Positions 17,101-24,964 of a DNA stretch of 64,000 bases are shown here, in pieces. The position numbers were made by a program, and so were the translations under genes. The notes beneath the pieces are model-generated. The model saw only the letters and a program-made list of their open reading frames with translations, searched no databases and was not told the DNA's origin. The DNA is from Mycoplasma sp. CAG:776 (GTDB lineage Bacteria; Bacillota_I; Bacilli_A; RF39; UBA660): positions 133,879-197,878 of the forward strand of contig FR903076.1 of NCBI GenBank assembly GCA_000438195.1, in the 5' to 3' direction. Positions within the stretch are counted from its first letter, which is position 1, and every line of letters begins with the position of its first letter.

Positions 17101-17541
17101 ATGAAAATAATTTTATTACAAGATGTAAGAAAAGTAGGCAAAAAAGATGATATCTTAGATGTTAGTGATGGTTATGCTAATAATTACCTAATTAAAAATA
17201 AATTAGCTGTACCTCTAACCAAAAGAAGTAAAGAAGTATTAGATACTAGATTAGATAAAGAAGCCAAAGAAGAAGAAAAGAAAGTGAAAGAATTAAATGA
17301 AATAAAAAAAGAATTAGAAAATAAAATTATTTCTTTTCAAGTGAAAACCGGAGTTCAAGATAAAGTATTCGGAAAAGTTTCTACGAAACAAATATCTGAA
17401 AAATTAAAAGAAATGGGCTATTCAGTAGATAAGAAATGTATTAAGTTAGATAATGATTTAGATGTATTAGGAATTCATGAAGTAGAAGTAGTTTTACACA
17501 AGAAAGTAATATTTAAAATAAGAGTGAATTTACAAAAGTAA
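17101..17541 (+). CDS. rplI: 50S ribosomal protein L9
   Basis: The 146-residue protein has the L9 N-terminal RNA-binding domain (MKIILLQDVRKVGKKDDI, then VSDGYANNYLIK), the long charged connecting helix (about 45-75) and the C-terminal domain. The start is ATG 17101 behind GGGAGATCTT; an upstream in-frame ATG at 17083 adds six residues that the family lacks. dnaB follows after 13 bases, the usual rplI-dnaB neighbourhood of Firmicutes. Confidence 0.95.
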   Translation: MKIILLQDVRKVGKKDDILDVSDGYANNYLIKNKLAVPLTKRSKEVLDTRLDKEAKEEEKKVKELNEIKKELENKIISFQVKTGVQDKVFGKVSTKQISEKLKEMGYSVDKKCIKLDNDLDVLGIHEVEVVLHKKVIFKIRVNLQK

Positions 17542-17554
17542 GTAGGTGAGATTT

Positions 17555-18916
17555 GTGGCCACAAGAGCATTACCAAGTGACTTAGAAGCTGAGATGAGTG
17601 TTTTAGGAGTTGCCTTTTTAAGTAGTGAAGCATTAGAGAAAATCCATGATGAAGTAACAGAAGATATGTTTTATAATGAAAAAAATAGAACCATTTTTAA
17701 TGCAATTATTAGTTTATATAAATCAGGAACACCTGTAGATTTAACAACCATCAAAGCCGAATTAGATAAAAAAAAGGCCTTTAATGAAATAGGGGGAATT
17801 AATTATTTAACTGAAGTTATTGATTCCGTTGTAACATCTGCTAATTTAGAGTATTATATAAAGATATTAAAAGATGCTTCAATTAGAAGAAATGTAATTA
17901 ATACTGCAACTGATATTGTAACAAGTGCTTATAATGATGAAAATATTACGAGCATGTTAGATAATGCAGAACGCAATATTTTAAATGTTGTAAAAATGCG
18001 TACTTCTACTGAGTTTGTACCAATTCATGAAATATTAAGAATTGCTAAAGAAAGGTTAGAAGAGAGATCTAAAAATAAAAGTGATATTACTGGAATTAGA
18101 ACAGGATTTTATGACTTAGATCGAGTTACAGCTGGTCTTCATGGTGGAGAACTAATCATATTAGCCGCTCGTCCTGGTATGGGAAAAACAGCTTTTGCTC
18201 TTAACATCGCGACCAATGCTGCTTTTTCTACTGATAAAGCTGTAGCCATTTTTAACTTAGAAATGTCAGCGGAAATGTTAGTAAATCGTATGATCGCCAG
18301 TATTGGAGGAATTGACTCTTATAAATTAAATACGGGAAAACTAGAACATAATGATTGGAAAAGATACAATGAAGCCTTAAGTAAACTAGCAAGTACCAAT
18401 ATTTATATCGAAGATAACGCGAGTATTACTGCACCTGAAATTAAAGCCAAATGTCGAAGACTTGCCAGTAGTCCAAATGGATTAGGATTAGTAGTAATTG
18501 ATTATTTGCAGTTAGTAACAACTGGGTCAAATCGTGTAGAATCAAGACAAGTAGAAGTATCAGAAATTTCTCGTAGTCTAAAAACAATGGCTTTAGAATT
18601 AGATGTCCCCGTAATTGCTTTAGCCCAACTTTCTCGTAGTGTAGATAAAAGAGAAAATAAAGAACCAGCTTTAGTTGATTTAAGAGAATCTGGATCATTA
18701 GAGCAAGATGCCGATTTAGTATTATTTTTAAATCGTAAAGACTACTATGAAGCCAAAAGTGAAAAACGCGAGACGATTGTTCCAATTGATGTAATTATTG
18801 CAAAACATCGAAAAGGTTCAACCGGATTATATCGTTTACTATTTGAATTAAATATGAGTAATTTCAAAAATTATTTACATACCGAAAATAATGAAGGAGG
18901 ATATAATGCGCAATAA
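17555..18916 (+). CDS. dnaB: replicative DNA helicase DnaB
   Basis: The 453-residue helicase (DnaC in Bacillus naming) has the DnaG-binding N-terminal domain (PSDLEAEMSVLG) and the RecA-like motor, with Walker A RPGMGKTAFAL (near 210) and Walker B LVVIDYLQLV (near 310). It unwinds DNA at the fork as a hexamer. Start: GTG 17555 (MATRALPSD) behind AGTAGGTGAG. GTG 17546 lies inside that ribosome-binding site. Its end overlaps the next gene by 11 bases. Confidence 0.96.
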   Translation: MATRALPSDLEAEMSVLGVAFLSSEALEKIHDEVTEDMFYNEKNRTIFNAIISLYKSGTPVDLTTIKAELDKKKAFNEIGGINYLTEVIDSVVTSANLEYYIKILKDASIRRNVINTATDIVTSAYNDENITSMLDNAERNILNVVKMRTSTEFVPIHEILRIAKERLEERSKNKSDITGIRTGFYDLDRVTAGLHGGELIILAARPGMGKTAFALNIATNAAFSTDKAVAIFNLEMSAEMLVNRMIASIGGIDSYKLNTGKLEHNDWKRYNEALSKLASTNIYIEDNASITAPEIKAKCRRLASSPNGLGLVVIDYLQLVTTGSNRVESRQVEVSEISRSLKTMALELDVPVIALAQLSRSVDKRENKEPALVDLRESGSLEQDADLVLFLNRKDYYEAKSEKRETIVPIDVIIAKHRKGSTGLYRLLFELNMSNFKNYLHTENNEGGYNAQ

Positions 18917-20414
18917 GAATATTATAATCACCGTATTAATTACCTTAATCGCGGGACTTATTCTTTTTTTAAGTAACATGACAGATAGAATATTAGCTCC
19001 TGCTAATAATAAATATCAAGTATATTTACATGGAGAAAAGATTGGGGTGATTGACAATGAAGATGATTTATATGAATTAATTGATAAAAGTCAAACATCG
19101 ATTAAAGAAAAATATGATGTATCAAATGTCTATCCTCCAACTGATTTAAAAATAGTGGCAATGAATACTTATGATACAAGAGCTGATAGTATTAATGAAG
19201 TTTATAATAAAATAGAAGAAGCCGATGATTTTGCTGTTAAAGGCTACACTATGACAATAAAAAAAGAAGATAGTGAGATCAAAGTTCATGTTTTAGATAA
19301 AGAGTTATTAAAAGAAGCACTAGTTAATTTTGTAAATTCTTTCTTAGATGATGGAATATATGAAAATTACATTAACGATAAACAAGATGAAATTATAGAT
19401 ACTGGATCTATTATTGAAAACATGTATTTTGAAGAAGACATTACAATCAAAGAAGCCTATATCAGTGTTAATGAAAAAATATACACTGATGTAAACGAAT
19501 TAAGCCAATACTTTTTATTTGGTAGTGATCCAGATATGGAGTATTACACAGTAGAACTTGGAGATACTATTGAATCTATCGCTCAAGAATACGAACTTGG
19601 AACAAGTGATTTATTAACGATTAATCCTGAATTAAAAAGCGAAGATGTAATATTACGAGTTGGAAGTAAATTAAATGTAACATATATCAATCCGGTATTA
19701 ACATTTATTTATGATTTACACCGAGTATCTGTTCAAGAAATCGCTTACGAAATCGTAGAAGAAAAAGATAGTAGTGAATATACAAATTATGAAGAAGTAA
19801 AAATTCCGGGACAAAAAGGTGAAGAATTAGTAACAGAAAAATTTACAGTTACGAATGGTGTTCAAGGTCAAGGTTCTGAAATCGTAAGTTCTGAAACTAT
19901 AAAAGAACCCGTAAACCAAGTTGTCGTAGTAGGAACAAAAAGACCAACAGGAAGTAATCCGAATCTTCGACCACCAGTATCAACAGGAACATGGGGTTGG
20001 CCAACAGCAAGACCATATGTTATTACAAGTTATTTTGCCTCTCGTTGGGGTACTCATCATGATGGAATTGATATTTCAGGAACAGGTCATGGTTCTCCAA
20101 TTTATTCTATAGGTTCAGGAACAGTAGTATATGTATATAGCAGTTGTCCAGCTAAAGGTTATGGTTTAAGTGATACATGTGGCGGATCATTAGGAAATTA
20201 TATAGTAATTGATCATGGAAATAATATGTATGGCTTATATGCTCATAATGCAAGTAATAGTGTTTCAGTCGGACAATCTGTCAGTCGTGGTCAAGTAATT
20301 GGAACAATGGGAAGTAGTGGTAGAGCAACAGGTACACACTTACACTTTGCAATATCTATGGGATATCCATATAAATCAGGTTCTTATTTTACCAATCCGA
20401 TGGGGTTATACTAA
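18906..20414 (+). CDS. LysM/G5/M23 peptidoglycan endopeptidase
   Basis: The 502-residue cell-wall enzyme has an N-terminal membrane segment (about 5-25) and a large extracellular region. A LysM motif (YYTVELGDTIESIAQEYELG, about 218-262) and a G5-like domain (about 265-345) precede the M23 peptidase. Zn ligands are visible as HHDGIDIS (about 383) and HLHF (about 478), as expected for an active DD-/LD-endopeptidase. Start: ATG 18906 behind AAGGAGGATATA, inside the end of dnaB. It overlaps the next gene by one base, so the operon is tightly coupled. Confidence 0.92.
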   Translation: MRNKNIIITVLITLIAGLILFLSNMTDRILAPANNKYQVYLHGEKIGVIDNEDDLYELIDKSQTSIKEKYDVSNVYPPTDLKIVAMNTYDTRADSINEVYNKIEEADDFAVKGYTMTIKKEDSEIKVHVLDKELLKEALVNFVNSFLDDGIYENYINDKQDEIIDTGSIIENMYFEEDITIKEAYISVNEKIYTDVNELSQYFLFGSDPDMEYYTVELGDTIESIAQEYELGTSDLLTINPELKSEDVILRVGSKLNVTYINPVLTFIYDLHRVSVQEIAYEIVEEKDSSEYTNYEEVKIPGQKGEELVTEKFTVTNGVQGQGSEIVSSETIKEPVNQVVVVGTKRPTGSNPNLRPPVSTGTWGWPTARPYVITSYFASRWGTHHDGIDISGTGHGSPIYSIGSGTVVYVYSSCPAKGYGLSDTCGGSLGNYIVIDHGNNMYGLYAHNASNSVSVGQSVSRGQVIGTMGSSGRATGTHLHFAISMGYPYKSGSYFTNPMGLY

Positions 20415-21178
20415 TGAAAGTATGTGTCTTAGCAAGTGGTTCAGGGGGAAATTCCACTTATATCGAAACTGAAAATTATAAAATTTTAATTGATATTGGT
20501 AAAAATAGAAAATATATTGTTGAAAAGTTAGAAAGTATAGGAGTAAATCCCGAAGAAATTAATTATATATTTATTAGCCATTTACATGATGACCATATTT
20601 CGGCTCTAAAAACATTTATAAAAAAATATCATCCCACAATTGTAATATCTAGTGAAATGTTTAAAGAATTAGAAGATATCCATGATTATGAACATGTGTT
20701 AATTTATGAAGATGAAGTGATATTAAAAAATCTAAGTGTTAAATGTATTCATTCATCTCATGATGCTACAGATTCGAGAAATTTTGTTTTTGAAAATGGC
20801 CGGAATTCTGTTGTATATGTAACAGATACTGGATATGTAAACCATAAGAATTTTCGATATTTAAAAAATAAAGAAATCTATTTATTTGAAAGTAATCATG
20901 ATATTGAAAAGTTGCAACATGGTCCATATCCTGATTGGTTAAAAAAACGTGTACTATCGGATTATGGTCACTTATCGAATAATGCTTGTAGTCTTTATTT
21001 AACAAAATTAATTGGTGAAAATACAAAGAAAATTTATTTAATGCACTTATCAGAAAAAAATAATACCGAAGAATTAGCATTAAACGAAATTAATCATATT
21101 TTTGATACTTATAATATATCATTCCGAGATATTAAATGTGCCAAACCAGATGAACCAAGTGAAGTGATAGAAGTATGA
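20414..21178 (+). CDS. walJ: WalJ/YycJ-type metallo-beta-lactamase-fold protein
   Basis: The 254-residue hydrolase has VLASGSGGNSTYI at the N-terminus and the metal motif HLHDDH (about 57-62), both typical of YycJ/WalJ. In Bacillus this nuclease-like protein lies in the walRK neighbourhood and precedes rlmH, as here. Proposed roles link cell-wall control and DNA metabolism. Later metal ligands are visible in YVTDTGY and SNHD. It ends with TGA and overlaps rlmH by four bases. The name rests on motif and order. Confidence 0.85.
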   Translation: MKVCVLASGSGGNSTYIETENYKILIDIGKNRKYIVEKLESIGVNPEEINYIFISHLHDDHISALKTFIKKYHPTIVISSEMFKELEDIHDYEHVLIYEDEVILKNLSVKCIHSSHDATDSRNFVFENGRNSVVYVTDTGYVNHKNFRYLKNKEIYLFESNHDIEKLQHGPYPDWLKKRVLSDYGHLSNNACSLYLTKLIGENTKKIYLMHLSEKNNTEELALNEINHIFDTYNISFRDIKCAKPDEPSEVIEV

Positions 21179-21612
21179 TTAAATTGATATGTTTAGGAAA
21201 ATTAAAAGAAAAGTACTTAATTGATTTAGTAAGTGATTATAGTAAAAGGATTAATAAGTATCATAAATTAGAGATAATAGAATTAAAAGATGAAGAGGAT
21301 TTAGAGCGTGAAGCAAATAACATTTTAAAATATATTGGAGTAAATGATTATGTCATAACTCTAGAAATTGAAGGAAAAGAAATAGATAGCATATCTTTAT
21401 CTAAAAAAATAGAAGAAACTTTTATTACGCATAGTACAATTACTTTTATAATTGGTTCTTCTACAGGACTTAGTAAGAAAATAAAAGATAGAAGCAACTT
21501 TCCACTTTCTTTTTCCAAATTTACTTTTCCACATGGTTTATTTAGGGGAATTTTATTAGAGCAAATATATCGTTCTTTTAAGATAAATAATCATGAAATT
21601 TATCATAAATAG
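21175..21612 (+). CDS. rlmH: 23S rRNA pseudouridine-1915 N3-methyltransferase RlmH
   Basis: The 145-residue SPOUT methyltransferase modifies pseudouridine 1915 of 23S rRNA using S-adenosylmethionine. The C-terminal half shows TFIIGSSTGLS, FPHGLFRGILLEQIYRSFKI and the final YHK of the family. Two usually invariant sites differ: GGS is GSS and HQL is HGL. The length is slightly short of the usual 155-160. The start overlaps walJ (ATGA). It is probably active, but the substitutions are unusual. Confidence 0.88.
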   Translation: MIKLICLGKLKEKYLIDLVSDYSKRINKYHKLEIIELKDEEDLEREANNILKYIGVNDYVITLEIEGKEIDSISLSKKIEETFITHSTITFIIGSSTGLSKKIKDRSNFPLSFSKFTFPHGLFRGILLEQIYRSFKINNHEIYHK

Positions 21613-21621
21613 GAGGAAGCT

Positions 21622-22899
21622 ATGTTACTAAAAGATTTAGAAAAACTACTAAAAATAGACATTGCCAATTTATCTTTTAAAAGCTCTGGTTTAGAAGAAA
21701 GAGTTTGGAGTTATAAAAAAGCCATTGAAAGTTTAGAAAAAAAAGATATAACTAAAAACGCTACAAGACTTCTATATGATCATCATCGTCTTACAATTAC
21801 ACCATACAATATTAAAGAAATGATTGATGTTTTAAAAAATGATTTATTTATTTTAGAAACAGAGCTTAATATAATAAAAAAGAATTTAGAGTTATCTAAA
21901 ACCATTTATAATGCTTTAGTTTATCGTCAAATAATTTCACCTAGTTTAATGAATTTTCTTAAAAATAGATTATTAAAAGAAAATATCGATGATATAACCT
22001 TAATTAAAACTATGGAATATATAAAAATACATAATACTCAAGCTCATAGTGAAAAGGCCAATTCTATATCTAGTAAAGAATTATATTTAATTTTGAACAT
22101 GTTGAACCAAGGGTATGAAGAAATTATTATAGAACCATATGAAAATGTTGAAAAATTAGAAGAAATAATTGCTAATTCTATAAATATAATAGAGAACAAT
22201 CCTCTTTCAATTGTCTATAATAATTTAATTTTGGATAATTTATCTCATACTGAAAAAGAATATATATATAAAAGAATTTTAAAGTACTATCAAAATAGGA
22301 TTTTCGATTTAATTAATATTTTAAAAGATAAAGAATTCTATTTTAGTATTTCAACTCTACAATCTATAAAAGAGGAATACAAAGAACTATATCAAAAATA
22401 CATGTATATTCGAACTCAATTAGATAGTTTAACAGAAACAAAGAACGTAGAAATAGATTATCCTTGTGAAGAACAAGGAAAAGAAGCTCAAATAACAATT
22501 GGGGGGGGGGTATCCCTATATTATTCTACTAACAGTAAAGAACCAGAAAAATGCTATTTTGTAAGAGATCTGATGAATATACGTGAAGAAGCTTATGAAA
22601 CGATTTTAGATTTAATAGAAGCATTTAAACGAGGTAATAATGTTAACACAAAATATTTAAGTACCAATAGTAATTTTATAGAACTAAAAAAAGATCAAAT
22701 TCGAATTGTCTTAAAACCATTAGGAAATAATAATTATTCAGTTATGGGGGCATTTATTAAGAAAAGTACTAACGATATACACTTATATCAAACAATGTTT
22801 AATAGACCTATCGCTGATTTAGATAATATTTACAAAGAAAAAGTAGAAGAATATTATGAAATATTTTTAGAAAAGAATAGACGAAAAGGAACAAGATAA
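21622..22899 (+). CDS. hypothetical helical protein with an in-frame ten-G tract
   Basis: The 425-residue protein is mostly alpha-helical with coiled-coil-like stretches (about 75-110 and 215-275). A small C-terminal domain contains KKDQIRIVLKPLGNNNYSVM, which faintly recalls ParE/RelE-type folds. I do not recognise the family and there is no membrane segment. G10 at 22501-22510 encodes Gly-Gly-Gly at about residues 294-296. This is extreme in such A/T-rich DNA, and length change would truncate the protein. Start: ATG 21622 behind AGGAGGAAGCT. Confidence 0.65.
   Translation: MLLKDLEKLLKIDIANLSFKSSGLEERVWSYKKAIESLEKKDITKNATRLLYDHHRLTITPYNIKEMIDVLKNDLFILETELNIIKKNLELSKTIYNALVYRQIISPSLMNFLKNRLLKENIDDITLIKTMEYIKIHNTQAHSEKANSISSKELYLILNMLNQGYEEIIIEPYENVEKLEEIIANSINIIENNPLSIVYNNLILDNLSHTEKEYIYKRILKYYQNRIFDLINILKDKEFYFSISTLQSIKEEYKELYQKYMYIRTQLDSLTETKNVEIDYPCEEQGKEAQITIGGGVSLYYSTNSKEPEKCYFVRDLMNIREEAYETILDLIEAFKRGNNVNTKYLSTNSNFIELKKDQIRIVLKPLGNNNYSVMGAFIKKSTNDIHLYQTMFNRPIADLDNIYKEKVEEYYEIFLEKNRRKGTR
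22501..22510 (+). repeat. G10 homopolymer in a coding sequence
   Basis: Ten consecutive G's lie inside the hypothetical gene 21622-22899. Such tracts slip during replication and can switch genes on and off. Here the tract length keeps the frame open. Confidence 0.9.
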
Positions 22900-22930
22900 A
22901 AAATTTTTAAAAAGAAAGAAGTAGGTAGTT

Positions 22931-23596
22931 ATGATAGGAAATGATTGGGATGAAAAGTTAAAAATAATATGGAATAGTGAAGGATTCAAAAAGTTTTATC
23001 ATGTCGTGGAAGAAGAATATAGCCATCACACTGTATTTCCACCTAAAGATCATATTTTTGAAGCCTTAAAATTAACAAGTTATCAAAATACTAGAGTAGT
23101 AATTGTAGGACAAGATCCATATCACGGAATAGGGGAGGCCCATGGACTTTCGTTTTCGGTTCAAAAAGGAGTTTCTATACCACCATCTCTACAAAATATT
23201 TATAAAGAATTGTATGATGATTTAGGAATACCACCAGCTCATCATGGCGAATTAACGAATTGGGCGAAAGAAGGAGTATTAATGCTGAATGCTGTTTTAA
23301 CTGTTATCAAAGATACTCCTGCAAGTCATAGAAAACTAGGTTGGGAGAGACTAACTGATTATATAATTCGCCTTTTAAACGAAAAGGAAGAACCAGTCGT
23401 ATTTATTCTATGGGGGAATTTTGCTAAGGAGAAAGCAAAATATATCACAAATCCTAAGCATTTAATTTTAACTAGTCCCCATCCATCTCCTTTTGCTGCC
23501 CGTTATGGTTTTTTTGGCTCAAAGCCTTTTAGTAAAACGAATGAATTTTTAAAGAGAAATGGTTTGAAAGAAATTGATTGGCGAATAGAAAAATAG
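22931..23596 (+). CDS. ung: uracil-DNA glycosylase (family 1)
   Basis: The 221-residue enzyme removes uracil from DNA. Visible motifs are the catalytic water-activating block VGQDPYHGIGEAHGLSFSV (about 57-75), LLNAVLTV-like (LMLNAVLTV), LWGNFAK and the DNA-intercalation loop HPSPFAARYGFFG (about 188). The length is normal. Start: ATG 22931 behind GTAGGTAGTT. The lemA gene converges on it, and one hairpin serves both. Confidence 0.95.
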   Translation: MIGNDWDEKLKIIWNSEGFKKFYHVVEEEYSHHTVFPPKDHIFEALKLTSYQNTRVVIVGQDPYHGIGEAHGLSFSVQKGVSIPPSLQNIYKELYDDLGIPPAHHGELTNWAKEGVLMLNAVLTVIKDTPASHRKLGWERLTDYIIRLLNEKEEPVVFILWGNFAKEKAKYITNPKHLILTSPHPSPFAARYGFFGSKPFSKTNEFLKRNGLKEIDWRIEK

Positions 23597-23623
23597 ACGA
23601 CTTACATTTTAAAGTCGTCTATT
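23592..23623. terminator. bidirectional terminator between ung and lemA
   Basis: AATAGACGACTT (23592-23603) pairs with AAGTCGTCTATT (23612-23623). The 12-bp stem overlaps the ends of both converging genes. Confidence 0.85.
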
Positions 23624-24144
23624 ATTTCATCATCCATATCTTTTCCGTCAAAGAAAAGTTTTACTTTAAATCCATGAATTCTAGCAATAATATTTGTAGG
23701 GAACTTTCTTACAATAGCATTTTCTTCACTAGTATTTTTATTATAATAATTTTTAGCAGCTGTAAGTTTTTCATCTAATCTTTGAATACTATCAATATCT
23801 TGGTTAAGTTCTTCATCCTCATTTAATTTTAAATCATCCATCATTTTTAAGATTAAAGTATATCCTTCATTTAATTTACGATCCATATCAAAATTACTAA
23901 TATTTGTTTCTTTTAATTTTTCATATTCTTTAAAATAATTTTTGTTATTCTCCATATGAGTGCGAATATGATTGCTTACTCGAATTAAAGTATCGTATTT
24001 TGTCCTTAATGACTCATCAATAATCATTTCTGCTTCATGAATTTTAGTTTTTAAATCATTAAGTTTATTAAAAGAAATAGCATAATAAATACCTATTAAA
24101 CAAACAATAATTAAAATAATTAAAAAAATTGATAACCACAACAT
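23602..24144 (-). CDS. LemA-family membrane protein
   Basis: The 180-residue protein has one N-terminal membrane helix (about 3-25) and a long four-helix-bundle region (NKLNDLKTKIHEAEMIIDES and later RLDEKLTAAKNYYNKNT), ending RKFPTNIIARIHGFK as in LemA proteins. LemA proteins are surface-exposed and of unclear role. I choose ATG 24144 (MLWLSIFL) because GGTGA lies just upstream and a TATAAT-like -10 box overlaps the longer start at 24180. Confidence 0.85.
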   Translation of the reverse strand: MLWLSIFLIILIIVCLIGIYYAISFNKLNDLKTKIHEAEMIIDESLRTKYDTLIRVSNHIRTHMENNKNYFKEYEKLKETNISNFDMDRKLNEGYTLILKMMDDLKLNEDEELNQDIDSIQRLDEKLTAAKNYYNKNTSEENAIVRKFPTNIIARIHGFKVKLFFDGKDMDDEIIDDFKM

Positions 24145-24310
24145 ATGCTTCACCATAAAAATTATAACAATATTTTTCATATTTTTAAAGTCTTTTCCAA
24201 GAAAATATTAAGAATTTTCTCATGTTAATAAATCGGGCGAAATTTCCATTCAAAATTGCTAGTAAAAAAAAGGTAAATTATTTTATAATGAATATGAAAG
24301 GAGAAAAAGA

Positions 24311-24859
24311 ATGAATATTGGAAATAAGATTAGTGAATTACGAAAGAAAAATAATTATACTCAAGAAGAATTAGCGGAAAAATTAAATGTTTCAAGACAA
24401 ACCATTAGCAAATGGGAACTAAATGAAACATCACCAAGTTTAGAGGATGCAGCTAAACTAGCTAAAATATTTCATGTGAGTTTAAATGAATTAGTTGGTG
24501 AAGAAAATATATTGGAGGAAAAGATGAGTAACGTCGAGCGTTTAGCCGGAATTATTATTAAAATATTAAAAATAATAGGTATTATTATTATAATCTATAT
24601 TATCTTTATTATAATTGCTATTCTTACATTTACGGTGTTTAAAGATAAAAAAACGGAAGAAATAAATGTAAAATCAAGTTTAACTTGTAATTTAAATGAA
24701 GAAACCGAAACCTTTACCATCACAACTAAGAATGATAAGATTATAGAAATGAGTAATAATATTGAAAAAATAATTGATGTAAAAGAAAACCAAAATAGTA
24801 ATGATATTTTTAATTTAATAAAAGACTACTATATAAAAAATAATGGAAATTGTAATTAA
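24311..24859 (+). CDS. membrane-anchored XRE-family regulator
   Basis: The 182-residue protein has an N-terminal helix-turn-helix (YTQEELAEKLNVSRQTISKWE), a single very Ile-rich membrane helix (about 86-112) and an extracytoplasmic domain with two Cys. The N-terminal half closely resembles the protein at 1286, but the membrane part differs. The start follows AAGGAGAAAAAGA. It may control the transporter fusion that follows about 100 bases downstream, but no operator is evident. Confidence 0.82.
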   Translation: MNIGNKISELRKKNNYTQEELAEKLNVSRQTISKWELNETSPSLEDAAKLAKIFHVSLNELVGEENILEEKMSNVERLAGIIIKILKIIGIIIIIYIIFIIIAILTFTVFKDKKTEEINVKSSLTCNLNEETETFTITTKNDKIIEMSNNIEKIIDVKENQNSNDIFNLIKDYYIKNNGNCN

Positions 24860-24865
24860 AAAAAC

Positions 24866-24941
24866 TTACACAAAAATAAATTTTGTGCTATACTTAAATC
24901 TGTCGTGTAGCAAAAAGCGTAAATCCAGACTACGCTTTTTT
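24866..24941 (+). promoter_or_regulatory. promoter plus attenuator-like hairpin before the MATE-kinase gene
   Basis: TTACAC (24866-24871), 17 bases and TATACT (24889-24894) form a promoter. About 20 bases after the start point an intrinsic terminator appears, AAAAAGCGTA / TACGCTTTTT (24912-24941), before the transporter start at 24965. GTGTAG (24905-24910) could instead pair with CTACGC and disrupt the terminator. This suggests transcription attenuation or a short RNA. Confidence 0.5.
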
Positions 24942-24964
24942 GTTTGATAGAAAGGTGTGAGAAA

